Assembly: GCA_019671005.1 (NCBI GenBank)
Contig: CM033721.1
Location: forward strand, 53,202,364-53,266,363
DNA length: 64,000 bases
Reading direction: 5' to 3'
DNA from: Hibiscus mutabilis
Taxonomy: Eukaryota > Streptophyta > Magnoliopsida > Malvales > Malvaceae
The position numbers and the translations under genes are program-made. The notes beneath the pieces are model-generated. The model saw only the letters and a list, made by a program, of their open reading frames with translations. It searched no databases and was not told the origin of the DNA. Position 1 is the stretch's first letter; each line of letters starts with the position of its first letter. Shown here piece by piece: positions 1 to 10,948 of the stretch.

Positions 1-835
1 TGGCATAATCATGTCTTGATTAATGAATTGTATAAAGCTTGAATGAAATTGATAATCAAACAACTTTGGTAGCTAGTTTGGATAGATAGGAGGGCATACC
101 TTAGAATCTTGAGCTCATATTGGCACTACGGTGGATATTGGCACGACGGTGCATTTTGGCACTAAGGTGCATATTGGCACGACGGTGCATATTGGCACTA
201 TGGTGCATATTGGCACTTCAGTGCATATTGTTGAAGATTTTATTATCTAGTGAACTAAATACCAAGGGAGTTATAAGATGAATTAATAACTTGAAATGAA
301 CATTGTTTACTTTGGTTGTGTGATGTGAACATTACTTGTTTTGTAAGATTCTTGAATAAACATCCTTCTCTTGAAAGATAACACATGAATGATTGTGTAA
401 CTTGTTACTTCCCATGAAAGAAATGCATAGATGATGTTTATTGTAAAAGAATGCCTACTTGGTACTTGGTGTTTTTTATTGCTTGCCTCTTAAGCAATAA
501 TTCGAATAGTATGTTATGGATACATGATGGATGTTGCAATGTTGAATGTGTGATATGTGAAGCTTGCCTATGTTTACCCTATTCATTCAAATAGTATGTG
601 ACATGTAGTGATGACCTTGATTCTTTGAAATACTTGTAATCTTGGATATGTATACTTGAAATTGGTTAGCTTAGTGTTACCTCACTAAGTACATAACTTG
701 TACTTACCACTCTACTCTTCATTCTTCCCATAACAGATTAAGGACACTTTTAAGAGGATATCTTGAACTTGAAGCAACATTTTGTCATCTATAAGTCCAC
801 CATTAAACATTGTTGGGGAAGATGCTAAACCGTAT
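1..835 (+). repeat. LTR-derived non-coding sequence
   Basis: No credible coding region is visible. The stretch is AT-rich and carries an 18-bp tandem repeat of the kind seen in LTRs of plant gypsy elements. It ends abruptly at 835, where the Athila-like LTR begins. It is probably a piece of an older LTR into which that element inserted; no second LTR end is seen, so the family is not assigned. Confidence 0.45.
117..230 (+). repeat. 18-bp tandem repeat, six copies
   Basis: Six consecutive units of the form ATATTGGCACKAYGGTGC lie at 117-134, 135-152, 153-170, 171-188, 189-206 and 207-224, followed by a partial seventh to 230. Units differ mainly in the bases between GGCAC and GGTGC, which form a weak GCAC/GTGC dyad. 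Spacing is exact, so this is a true tandem array. There are no unique spacers, which excludes CRISPR. Confidence 0.9.
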
Positions 836-1301
836 TGATAAGTGTGTAAATGATCTATTTTATATGCCATTTTACTTGTCTTTTTCATGTTTCAAGCTCA
901 TACAGATTGCATTTAGGTTAGATTGTATATAATTTGCATGTAGATAGGGAGTTACACCGATAACGCTTTAATGTTATATATATTGGTGCTTTTATGGGAA
1001 AGGTGGTGTTTTGTGGTGCATGTGCAGGATGCTGGAGGATTAATGAACCAAATAAGTAGCAGATCTCATGGCTGGAGCTGATGAAGCATAAAGAATTGGA
1101 GATGAATCTACTTTTGCCCACGTGGACTTTCTCCTTGATAAGATACATTAAATATACTGGGAAATCAATGGCCTTATTTAACGAAGTGTGTGCACTTTAG
1201 GGGTCTTAAACCCTAGTTTCACGCCTATATAAGGGGACCTGGACACCAATTCAAAGGAGCGCGATTATAGATAACAATCATAGTTTGAAGCTTGTGGTAG
1301 G
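836..1301 (+). repeat. Athila-like 5' LTR, truncated
   Basis: This aligns by eye with 4944-5402 of the 3' LTR, including the shared tract AGATAGGGAGTTACACC and a TATATAAG box. Similarity stops after TTTGAAGCTTG near 1301, so about half of the LTR (R/U5) and the primer-binding site are deleted. Many small differences from the 3' LTR indicate an old insertion. Confidence 0.75.
1226..1233 (+). promoter_or_regulatory. TATA box of Athila-like 5' LTR
   Basis: TATATAAG lies in the LTR just before the GGGG-containing leader. The same box is at the equivalent place in the 3' LTR (5331-5338). Presumed core promoter of the element; function inferred from position. Confidence 0.5.
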
Positions 1302-1339
1302 ACGATCCACCACCTGCCAGAACTAGAAGGCCCATAAGA

Positions 1340-2890
1340 TTGAACTTTGAGCCCGTTATCAACAATCTCAATCCGCCGATTATTGTGCCAAATCTAGGAA
1401 CGACTCACTTTGAGCTCAAGCCCGTTATGTTCAACATGCTCAGCACCATTGGACAATTTGGAGCATCAGTAAGAGAGGATGCTCGAGAGCATATTCAAGC
1501 TTACATGGAAGTGTGTGACTGTTTTCGACAACCAAGGATTCTTTTAAGACACATTGAGACTTAAATTATTTCCCTACTCATTACGGGATCTGTCGAGGGC
1601 ATGGTTGAAGACTTGTTTCTCATGATCTATTACATCCTATGATGATTTGTGCAGTAATTTTCTGCACAAATATGATCCACCAAACGTGCACAATCAAAAG
1701 CAGAGCGACATCATCTTATCTCATTCCAACAATATGACGATGAATCCATGTACGAATATTGGGACAGATACTAAGACATGCTAAACAAGTGCTCAATCCT
1801 TGGATTCCACGATTGGCTACATATCATGTTGTTCTATAATGGAGTCAATGAACCTACAAGAATGATGATCGACTCGTCGGCCAATGGTACTTTTCTTGAA
1901 AAGAACCTGATGAGGCTTTCGACATATTGGATCAGATAACCAACACTGACTACCAGTTCTCAAGGGGGAGATTGAAGCCAGGCCCTAAAGCCTCTAGAAC
2001 ACTCCAACTGGATAATTCCTAGACCGTAGCGGCTCAGCTCTCTACCATCACGAACCTACTAAAGAACATGCAAGCACCATCCAATGTCCCAGAGGCCAAA
2101 GCTGTGCAATACACTTCTAAGCACTGTGATAGGGAACATCAGTCGAATGAATTCCCCCAACAACAAGAATCTAGATGCTACGTAGGGAACACCAATCGCA
2201 AAAACAATCCCTACTTCAACACCAACAACCTAGGGTGGTGATAACATCCAAATTTTGGTTGGGGAGGCAACAAAGGTGATTCAGGAGCACAACAGAATGC
2301 CACAAATGAACCTCCTAGATTCAAACAAAAAACTTAGAGGTAAAACAAGAACCAGGGAGCTTCTAACTCTAATTCTAGTTCCTTTGATAATACTTATCAA
2401 ATTTTTATGGAAACTTCCCGAGTTATCTTGCGGGATCAAGCAACTCATTTAAAGAACCATAATGATATGCTCACAACACAGGTTGCCATGCTGCAAAAAC
2501 CAGCAATCCATCATGCAAAACAACACCGCCTCCTCACGGTCCTTGGAAATGTAAGTTGGGTAGATTGCGTAGGTATTAAAGATGCGACCACCAGATGAAT
2601 TACCTAGAGATACTAAAGTCACTAAAGCCTTTAATGCAAAGGAATGTAATGCCATCACACTACGTAGTGGAACGCAGCTGACAATAGAAGACAAGTTTGG
2701 AGGAGATTCCCTTGTAGATCCCACTCTAAGCAAGCCATCCACTGATGCTCTTGTACCTAAGGAACCAGCTCATATGTATGATACAGTGAGTAACCTTGCT
2801 ACTGAAGGCAAGGAGGAAAAAGTGAAGGATGCTTCTACATCTAGTAAACCACATGATGAACCCAGGCCACCACCTCTATTTCCGCGGTGA
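1340..2890 (+). pseudogene. Athila-like gag remnant
   Basis: Decayed capsid gene of a plant gypsy element. The first open stretch (1340-1561) contains HFELKPVMFNML, QFGAS and EDAREHIQAYMEVCD, matching the start of the Athila gag domain. After several stops the pattern continues in other frames near 1700-1960 with ESMYEYWDRY, FYNGVNEPTRMMIDS and NGTFLEKN, which are also gag landmarks. A later segment (2582-2887) contains ECNAITLRSGTQL, the conserved Athila tract between capsid and protease, and ends in a proline-rich tail. At least six stops or frame changes interrupt it. Confidence 0.75.
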
Positions 2891-3070
2891 CGAAAGGCTT
2901 AGAAACAAGATGTCTAGTACCAAAAGTTTCCGGATATGCTCAAATAGTTGCACATCAATGTCCCACTACTGGAGGTCATTGATCAGATGCCAATTTATGC
3001 TAAGTTTCTGAAACAGATCATGACGAAGAAAAGAATAGTAGGTAAAGTTGAAACTACTGCTACTACGGAC

Positions 3071-3546
3071 GAATGTGTGGTAGCACTTTATGTGATATTG
3101 CTGCAAGTGTTGATTTGATACTAAAATCTATGTTTTAACGACTAGGGATAGGAAAAGAAAAGCCTACATCGGTGATTCTTCAATTGGCTGATTAATCTCA
3201 AATTTGACCCGAGGGTAGAATTGAAAATGTTTTGGTTAAGGTAGATAGGTTTGTCTTCCCGACAGACTTTATCATCGTTGACTGTGAAGCTGATGATAAT
3301 GCTCCCATTATCTTGGGGAGTCCATTCCTGGCCACTGGATGTATTGTGATTGATTGTGATACAGGAGATTATCAAATTGCACGATGGATGTATTTGCATC
3401 ATTTTGATGGCTCATGGGACCATTACCCACCATCATTCGTTGATCAATGCTTAGGAAAACTCACCAAGGTGTTGCAATGGTTGACAATCTACAAAGGAGT
3501 GCCAGTCCACCGTGATAAATTTGAGATCTCTTTATTAGACTATTAG
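3071..3546 (+). pseudogene. Athila-like aspartic protease remnant
   Basis: Translation shows LCDIAAS at about 3088-3108, then GIGKEKPTSVILQLAD, then NVLVKVDRFVFPTDFIIVDC and APIILGSPFLATG. This is the retroviral-type protease order: active site, flap, then a hydrophobic-hydrophobic-G segment. The usual Athila active-site glycine (DLGAS) is alanine here (DIAAS), and stops interrupt the central part. The last 105 codons (3232-3543) are open. RT does not follow, so protease is the last recognisable domain. Confidence 0.75.
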
Positions 3547-4943
3547 TACATTCTAACTTTATCCCTTTTTTAAATATCTGTATTTTTTAATTTTATGTCT
3601 TTCCATTTTGTTTCCTATTAGGAAAAGGTTTTGTTAAAAATAATGTGTTTATTTTTTGGCAGTTATCAAGACAACAATCAAAAAAGGAAGGATTAATCTT
3701 TTGGATAAATACTGATTTTTGATTGGGCAGAAGTTCATTCCTACAAGAACAGTCGACGGCTTGTCCAGGAATTGCCTCCCAAGTAACTCCTTGGGTTAGT
3801 TTTTCTTTTTCTTTTATTTTATTTTTAGTTTAGTTTAGTTTTTCATCATGCATTAGCATATTTGTTTTCTTTGTTTTAATTTTCTTTTTGTTTCTTTTTT
3901 CATTGAGGATAATTCTCTTCTCAAGTTTGGGGGAGTACTATCTCATATATATATTAGGTTAAATTTAGGGAAAATTTAAAATATTAGGACCTGTAAACGG
4001 CCTAATATGTCTGATAGGTTCCCTTTGCTATGATACCTTTGATTCTGAAACTACTGCTGCGTTGATCATGATTTCCTATGATGAATCTATGTTGATGTTT
4101 TGAATGTGTTAAGAGCTTTCGTGTTTTGAACTTAGTGTTGAATCTATTGTAGCCCTTAAAAACACATATTGCATGCACTCTAAAAACTTAAGAAACCTTA
4201 GGGAAATTCTAGGTCGTCTCTCTGATGTCGAAGCATGAATCGATATGAATGAACTAAATGCTCAATGTAGCAAATTAAAGGCTTCAAAATTCCATGAAAA
4301 ATCAAGTCAATATTGAAAAACAATTAAAAACTTGATAATATAAACAAAACTGTTGAGGGAACTCTTCTATTCATCTTGTTATCTTAGTACACTAGGTGAG
4401 TTGTGTTTGCTCCATTTAACTTTTCCTAGTATGAATGATAGTACTCGCAAAGAGTGAATGAAAGTCTTCATGGGATTATACTACTTGTAGGGCTCGGTGA
4501 TGGACTGCTTGCTCCATTCCATCTTTAGGTCTGAAGGGTAAGTGTGATAAGCTAAAGCACCAAGGATATAGTTTTAAAACTTAAAAAGAAAAAGGAGTAA
4601 AATGATGTGCTGAAAAAGAAAAGAATAAGTAGAGGCAACAATAAAGAGCAACCCTTAAGCTGCTCTAAGGCTATTAAGTAATGAATGCATGTAACATAGC
4701 ACACACTGCACCTACAGTAGATTTGGCCTATTTAACAAAACTGTTAGCTCTAGTGCATTACATCTCATTAATGTAGCTGAGGAATGAACTACTACTGCAA
4801 CATGCCTTGGAATCTTTGTAATCATATCTTAGTGGAACCTTAGGATTTATGGGTTGTTTACTGCTTTTATTTTCTATTTTTATTTTTCTTGCTTCCATTT
4901 TGCATTACTTGAGGACAAGCTACAATTCAAGTTTGGGGGTATT
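3547..4943 (+). other. non-coding interior of Athila-like element, with polypurine tract
   Basis: About 1.4 kb between protease and 3' LTR with no recognisable RT, RNase H or integrase. It holds T-rich runs and two copies of the motif TCAAGTTTGGGGG (about 3922 and 4928). The second lies directly before the LTR and is the likely polypurine tract for plus-strand priming. The first may be a central or relic polypurine tract. Confidence 0.6.
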
Positions 4944-5950
4944 TGATGAGTGCATAAATGGTCTATTCTATATACCTTTTTACTTGTCTTTTGCATGTTT
5001 TCAAGCTCGTATAGATTGCATTTAGGTTAGATTGTATATAATCTGCATGTAGATAGGGAGTTACACCACCTACGCTTTAATGTCATATATATTGCTGCTT
5101 TTTATGGGAAAAGTGGTGTTTTGTGGTGCCTATGCACGATGCTGGAGGATTGCGAAATCGAATGAGTAGCCGATCTCATGGCTGGAGTTTACGAGGCATA
5201 AAGAGTTGGAGATAAATCTACTTTGCCCATGTAGGCTTTCTCCTTGATACAAAACATTAAATATAGCGGACAATCAATGGCATTCTTTAATGAAGTGTGC
5301 ACAGTTTAGGGTTCTTAAAGTTTTACTGTCTATATAAGGGAGACTTCGTCGCCAATTCAAGGGAGCACGATTATAGGCAACACTCATAGTTTGAAGCTTG
5401 AGGAGAACCCCCGAGGTGGAAAACAGAGAAATCTCCTAATGATAGAAGCCATCGAGAGAGGCCGACGGAGTAGGAGACCCACAACAATAGTTGGACGACA
5501 CAAAAGGAGTTTGTCGAGGACGCTCGGCTCTTTCTTTTCCTTGCTTGATAAACTGTTGTACTTTAATAGTTTTATTGTGGATGTTTTAGGCTCAGAGACA
5601 TGAGCTAAATGCTTTAGTTGGAATTATTGATTCCCAAGATTTTATGTTTTGATTATTTTATTTTAATTCTATAGGTGTTTTCCCTTTCTCTATTATGTTC
5701 ATCGTTCTTCATGCGTAGTTATTGTAAGTTTAGGGTTTCAATGACTAAAAGAGAGTTCTTAAACAAATAATATGGGTTGTTAGGGTTCACATAGACATGT
5801 ATTACCTTTTGCTATAAGACCACTCATGATTCCTTTATTACAATTTGATCTTAGTTTATGTAATTTGATTCATCAAGACACATATTTGGGTACTTTGCTT
5901 AGCATACTAGTTGATAGCATACTTCCAAACCACGCTTTTAGTGTATCACA
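4944..5950 (+). repeat. Athila-like 3' LTR
   Basis: Starts with TGATGAGTGC immediately after the polypurine tract and matches 836-1301 over its first 459 bp. It holds a TATATAAG box at 5331-5338. The rest has no counterpart in the truncated 5' LTR, so the right boundary, placed at a TATCACA near 5950, is a guess. Confidence 0.6.
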
Positions 5951-7113
5951 AACTCTAAAAAAATCACTTTCGAATTGGTGACATAACTCTAAGACGTAAT
6001 TTGGAATGTTACACCATTATACTTGCATACAAATTTTATACATCAAAACCGCCCCTAAATATGTTTATTTTCATGAGAGCAATCCCTTTTCACTCATGTA
6101 CATTTTTATTTTATCAAAACAGTCCATAGTATATATAAATATACTCAAAATAGTCCTTACATTAATACAGACACATTTTACACCATTACACTCATGTACA
6201 TTTTTTAATATAAAACAGCCCCTACATTTATGAAAACAACCCTTCATATACTTGAAGATCAGCCCTTATTCCTTTATAAAATAATTCCATGTTTTAAGTC
6301 ACCAATTTAATCCATTTTTCTTAATCAAAACAGCCCAAAACATTTCCCTTATTTTAATAAGACAAGCTTTGATTCATTTGTTTACAAAGCAGCCCACGAA
6401 AACTTCAAAACAATCTTTATGATTTCATACACACTCAAAACATTTTAAATCACACACGTTCACATGTCTATGTATCAAAACAGTCCATATATTCATGGCT
6501 AATCAATATGTTATGATTATATATATATATAGATATCAAAGAGTTCAGTACACGTCCCTATATGTTCAAGACAGCCCCATACATGTTCATACATATGTTA
6601 CACTTCTAAACAATTTTCATTATTAACACATAATTTCCCCTGTTTTTAGGACACCAATACAGCTTTTTATGATTTTAAATCAGTTCTAACTATTTCAAAA
6701 TAACCCTTAACACCTTTATAAATATTCGAAACAGCCCCTAAACTTATATAACAGTCTTTGTTTACTTCATACAACCAGCCCCTGTTTTAAAATGCCCAAA
6801 ACACTTCACTTACTTTCATATACACTCAAGACAACCCTAGTTACATATGTTCACATAAATTTATGTATCAAATCAGTCCTTTACAAATTTATATCCATTC
6901 ATAACAGTCCCTAACATCTTATTTTCACTATCAACCATTAAAACAGCCCATGCTAATCGAAGCAAAACTTATGTGTATACATAGCATGTACACGATTTCA
7001 AATTGAACACATACCGATTTTCTTGATTATATTTCCAGTTTAACCATATTTAACAATCACCGAACAGACTTTATAATTCTCTCTAACATTCCTAGCAATT
7101 TCTTAATACATGA

Positions 7114-7155
<42 letters not shown>

Positions 7156-7640
7156 ATATCTCTACCATCTAACCAGAATCTTCACTTAAGAGTGGAGAAA
7201 GAGCAAGGTTACTTTCTCCTAAACTTCCTTTCGAAATCAAATCCAACAATCTAGCTAGCATAAACAAGGATTTCAAGCTTTCTTACACTTCTCTCTCTCT
7301 CTCTAGTTTCGGCTATATGCATGGTTAAGGAGGATAATGGTGAACAAAAACTTGTTCATCTTTCTCTCCCCATGAATTGCCGTGAACCACTCCCCCTTCC
7401 CTCACACTTGCCTTGCCTTAGGATTGACAAGTGTGCAAGGCCCCAAACTTAATAAATTTTGCATGCAAACTCTAGGCTTTAACAAAGATTTGGTTAGGCC
7501 ATTATAAAATGGCCACTTATTATTTTATGATTTTAATTTTTTTCCTAAGGCTCCCAATTAATCATTCTAAAAGTATCTCCATCAATTGATTACATTCGAA
7601 CCATTTTCAAAGTTCTAGGCTACATTTTTAGGGTATTAAA
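5951..7640 (-). repeat. X1: partial long LTR (Tekay-like)
   Basis: On the - strand this is the 5' part of a long LTR. Its outer end at 7640 abuts a polypurine-type segment in the same way as the Tekay-type LTR ending at 31245. It contains about 15 scattered copies of a motif near AAAACAGYCC between 6040 and 6960, shared with X2 (18400-18860). No coding potential. The left end is cut near the Athila-like element. Confidence 0.6.
7121..7153 (+). repeat. (TG)n microsatellite
   Basis: About 16 TG dinucleotides, preceded by a short AT-rich run, inside LTR X1. A simple length-variable repeat. Confidence 0.95.
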
Positions 7641-7930
7641 ATTCTCCCCTCTTAAAAGAAATTTGTCCTCGAATTTCCCATTAACTGAAAAGGTTGAGTT
7701 CTTTATTCTATCAGATAACTATTACTAGTATTGACAACATACTCGTAACATTAAACTTAGAACATTTCCACATATTACGAATTGTCAATATAGAGTAAAC
7801 ATATCGTTTATTTATAAGTCACCAATTCTGAACAGAAGTTTGGAATCCTAAGTGGCATATGCAGTATGCAGACACACAATAAACTTCAATTTAGTCCAGA
7901 AACGTCTAAACTCTAGCTCTAATACCAATA
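7641..7930 (-). other. int1: 290-bp internal domain between long LTRs
   Basis: Read on the - strand it begins with a primer-binding site (TGGTATTAGAGC, complement at 7916-7927) and ends with an AATTCGAGGACAAATTTC / AGAGGGGAGAATTT polypurine segment next to LTR X1. That is the order 5' LTR-PBS-interior-PPT-3' LTR with no gag or pol between. A similar 242-bp interior lies at 27627-27868; both contain a CTNGGTGGCACATG-like stretch (here CTAAGTGGCATATG). It codes for nothing. Confidence 0.65.
7916..7927 (-). other. primer-binding site of int1
   Basis: On the - strand TGGTATTAGAGC, one mismatch from TGGTATCAGAGC, the complement of the 3' end of plant initiator tRNA-Met. It lies three bases from the presumed LTR end (TATAATACCC on the + strand). 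Confidence 0.65.
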
Positions 7931-8063
7931 TATAATACCCCTAACCCAGTTGAAGAGTAAACCGAACTAGAAAGTAGTACTTGAACAATACAAGGATTAG
8001 CTTAACACAAGTAAGCCCAAGTTCAAACATTGGGATAAGGAAATTTAACAAAAAATAAAGTCA
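7931..8063 (-). repeat. X2: LTR end fragment next to int1
   Basis: Begins TATAATACCCCTAACCC, a mutated form of the TGTAATACCC LTR terminus, directly beside the primer-binding site. It runs about 130 bp and is then cut by the truncated RT gene of E2. Comparison with the right-hand LTR (55667 onward) suggests more than 1 kb of this LTR was lost at this junction. Confidence 0.5.
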
Positions 8064-9319
8064 ATGATTCATCAACCTCATGAATGTACTAGGAGCACTG
8101 GTTAAGCCAAAAGGCATTACCAACCATTCGTACAAACCTTGCTTGGTTTTAAATGTTGTCTTCCACTCGTCTCCTTTCTTCATTCGGATCTGATGATAAC
8201 CACTCTTCAGGTCAATCTTAGAGAAAATACTGCAACCACACAACTCATCCAACATGTCGTCAAGGCAAGGAATGGGATACCGGTACTTGATAGTGATCTG
8301 ATTCAATGCTCGACAATCCGTGCACATTCTCCAAGTTCCATCCTTTTTCGGCACCAACAAGACTGGCACTGCACAAGGACTTAAGCTTTCCTGAATGTAA
8401 CCCTTCTCCATCAACTCCTGATTTGCTTTTGAAGTTCCTTCGTCTCTTCGGGGTTACTTTTATATGCTGGTCGATTCGGTATGGTGGCTCCCGGAATAAA
8501 GTTAATCTGATGTACAATGCCATGAATTGGTGGTAATCCACTTGGTGTTTCTTCTGGAAAGACATCTTTGAATTCCTACAAAAGAGTCAAAATAGAAATA
8601 GGTAAATCATCAGGAAGGTTAGTCAACAATAAGTTCTCTTTATACATCAAAATAAGTAAAGTTTGCTGAGTTGAAAGATGCTTCATGATTTCTTTTCCAC
8701 TTGCAAAGACGTTCATCTTTTTCTTCCCTTTAATAGCTTCCATGCTCTTTCGCAGAGAAGCTTGATCTTCATTCACTTGGCATGGTGTCAAAGGTGCCAA
8801 AGTGATCTTTTTCCCTCCATGCAAGAAAGAATACCGATTGGTGTATCCGTCATGTATCGCTTGCTTATCAAACTGCCACGGTCATCCAAGTAACAAATGG
8901 CTTGCATCCATGGACACCACACCACAAAGAACTTCATCCTTATATTTTCTAATGGAAAACAGAACCATCACTTGCTTGGTGACCTTCAATTCACCTCCAT
9001 CGTTCAGCCACTGCAATTTGTAAGGATTTGGGTGTTTGTTTTTCAAACCTAACCTTTCAACCATAAGAGTACTTGCAACATTAGTACTTCCTCCATCAAT
9101 AATCACAATACATACCTTATCATTCACATGACATCTCGTGTGAAAGTTGTTTTCACGTTGCTGCTTTTCTTGTGACATTTGCACATTCAGGCTCCGTTTG
9201 ACAACAAGAATCTCACCCTTTGCTGCCAATTCGATCTCATCCTCTTCTTCTTCTTTAGTAATTTCTGGTTCATCTTCTCCATGATCAGATTCGATGTCAC
9301 CATTATCTAACAAAAGCAT
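8064..9319 (-). pseudogene. E2 protease and N-terminal reverse transcriptase, truncated
   Basis: The segment read from 9319 down encodes an acidic linker (SDHGEDE), then NNFHTRCHVNDKVCIVIID with the protease active-site motif DGGS, then KYKDEVLCGVVSMDASHLLLG. A linker rich in lysine follows (about 8824-8576). RT then begins with MEKGYIQESLSPCAVPVLLV and continues through TDCRALNQ, SKIDLKSGYHQIRM and LVMPFGLTSAPSTFMRLMNH. The last motif is RT block 4; the YFDD block and everything after it are missing. Frame changes occur between protease and RT. Confidence 0.85.
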
Positions 9320-9329
9320 CGTGTTCCAG

Positions 9330-10320
9330 TTTGGACATTGGCTTGCTACGTGTCCTCTTCCAAGGCACTTGAAACATTAAATATCCCTCGTGCGTTCATG
9401 AGTAACAACTCGCTTTCTTCTACCAACATCTACAACGGGTGGCTTCTTTTACTCGATTTTGTCTTTTCTTTAATTTGAAGAGGTGCTGACTTCCTGAAAT
9501 TATTTTGATTGAAACGAGGGTTAGAAAATTATTAAATGAACTTTTACCTCGGGAAGAAGATTTCTTCCTTTGCTGACATTCAACTTTGATCGCCATATGC
9601 ACCATCTTGCCAATTCAACATAATGTTGCAATTCTACAACATTGGCAATCTCCTGGTTAAGTCCGGATAAGAAACGTGCCATGGTTGCTTCTCTATCCTC
9701 CTTGATGTTTGCACGAATCATGGACATCTCCATTTCTTTAAAATAGTCTTCAACGCTCATATTGCCTTTGTTTTAAAGTTTGCAACTTCTGGAACAAGTC
9801 TCGGTGATAATGAGATGGTACAAATTGCCTCTGCATGATTCTTTTCATTTCGAGCCATGTTGTGATTGGTCCTTCACCTGTTCTTCGTCGTGTACTGATT
9901 AATTGATCCCACCAAATTAATGCTTAGTCCACGAACTTCATTGCTGACAATCGCACCTTTCTTGGTTCAGAATAGTTGTAACATCAACACAAGTTCTACT
10001 TTGCTTTCTCATGCAAGATATGCATCCGGATCTATTTTTCCTTGAAACTGGGGTATGGCAACAAGAATATTGTTCAAATTGTCATCTGGTTGTGCACGCC
10101 CTCCATGGTTTCTATGGGCATTTGACCTTGGTGATTAGTCCACTTCATCTTCATTGTTGTTTTCATCATTTGTATTGATTTGGGACCCTTCAAGAATGTC
10201 CAATCTTCCATGCAATGGTTCGAGTTCAACCTTTAACAATTTTTGCAATTCTTGAATCATGGCTTACATTTGAAGATTCAGTTGTCCTACATCATGATGT
10301 ACATCGCTTGTACTTGTCAT
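9330..10320 (-). pseudogene. E2 gag remnant
   Basis: Capsid gene starting at an ATG whose complement is 10318-10320 (MTSTSDVHHD). Landmarks are KLLKVELEPLHGRLD, PDDNLNNI, SVEDYFKEMEMSMIRANI, REATMARFLSGLNQEIAN, VVELQHYVE and a zinc knuckle CFKCLGRGHVASQC near 9330-9375. The codon before the knuckle is TAA where E4 has CAA. A second in-frame TAA (complement 10264-10266) after NLQM is also present in E4. Several frameshifts are present. Confidence 0.8.
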
Positions 10321-10948
10321 TTGTTAGTAAAAAACAAAAACAAAGAAAACCTCACTTACACACTCACAAAAGTCTCACAATTCACTCCAAGGAAAATAGA
10401 TATGGCACTCCACTCTACACTCGTGTTTTCACTCGGGAAAATATTATTATGGCTTTTTTTTCTTTCCCATGATATTCTCACGCGCTCGTTATGCCTTTTT
10501 CCTCTCCTTCTCCCGTGATTAGTTCTTTAAGGAACTAATGTAGACTTAGTCAAACCTGTCAAGTGTGTCGGCTTAAAAAAACAACGGTTAGTAAACAAAA
10601 GGAAATTAATGTAAAGGTAGGCTTAGAATTAGAAAGAAAAGAAAGAAATAGGTGACTTACTACACAGAAATGCTTACAACTTTCCTTCACCGAACAATCA
10701 AATTTTTGTCATGCCCGGTTGATGTTGTAATGTTCGCTGTTGTATAACACATTGCCATTGCAATTTCTTTCATCTTTTTCAATTCTTGAAGTGCTTTTCT
10801 TCTTTCTTTTTGTTTAAACTTTTCTAAACTGAATTTTCCTTTTTTTGTTTTGAATTTTTGGATTTTTTTTTCGAATTTCTTTTTGTTTTATTTTGCACTC
10901 ACAAAAGATGTTTCTTACTTGAATCCAACCTAAGCTCTGATTACCATA
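10321..10948 (-). other. E2 leader and primer-binding site
   Basis: About 600 bp of untranslated leader between LTR and gag, with long T runs on the + strand. The primer-binding site TGGTAATCAGAGC (complement at 10934-10946) has one extra A relative to TGGTATCAGAGC and lies two bases from the LTR end. The gag-proximal part matches the E4 leader (39157-39284). Confidence 0.75.

Larger units (their letters stand above)
836..5950 (+). mobile_element. Athila-like Ty3/gypsy element, defective
   Basis: Two similar LTR segments start with TGATRAGTG at 836 and 4944 and flank degenerate gag and aspartic protease sequence. A polypurine tract (AAGTTTGGGGG) lies directly before the 3' LTR. The gag C-terminal motif AITLRSG and a protease with an LCDIAAS active-site region are typical of Athila elements. 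No reverse transcriptase, RNase H or integrase can be recognised in the 1.4 kb after the protease, so the copy could not have been autonomous. The 5' LTR lacks its R/U5 part and no primer-binding site is visible. The right end near 5950 is estimated; no TSD was found. Confidence 0.75.

Noticed and set aside
117..230. Possible CRISPR array
   Set aside because: Units are contiguous with no unique spacers, and the context is plant retrotransposon DNA.
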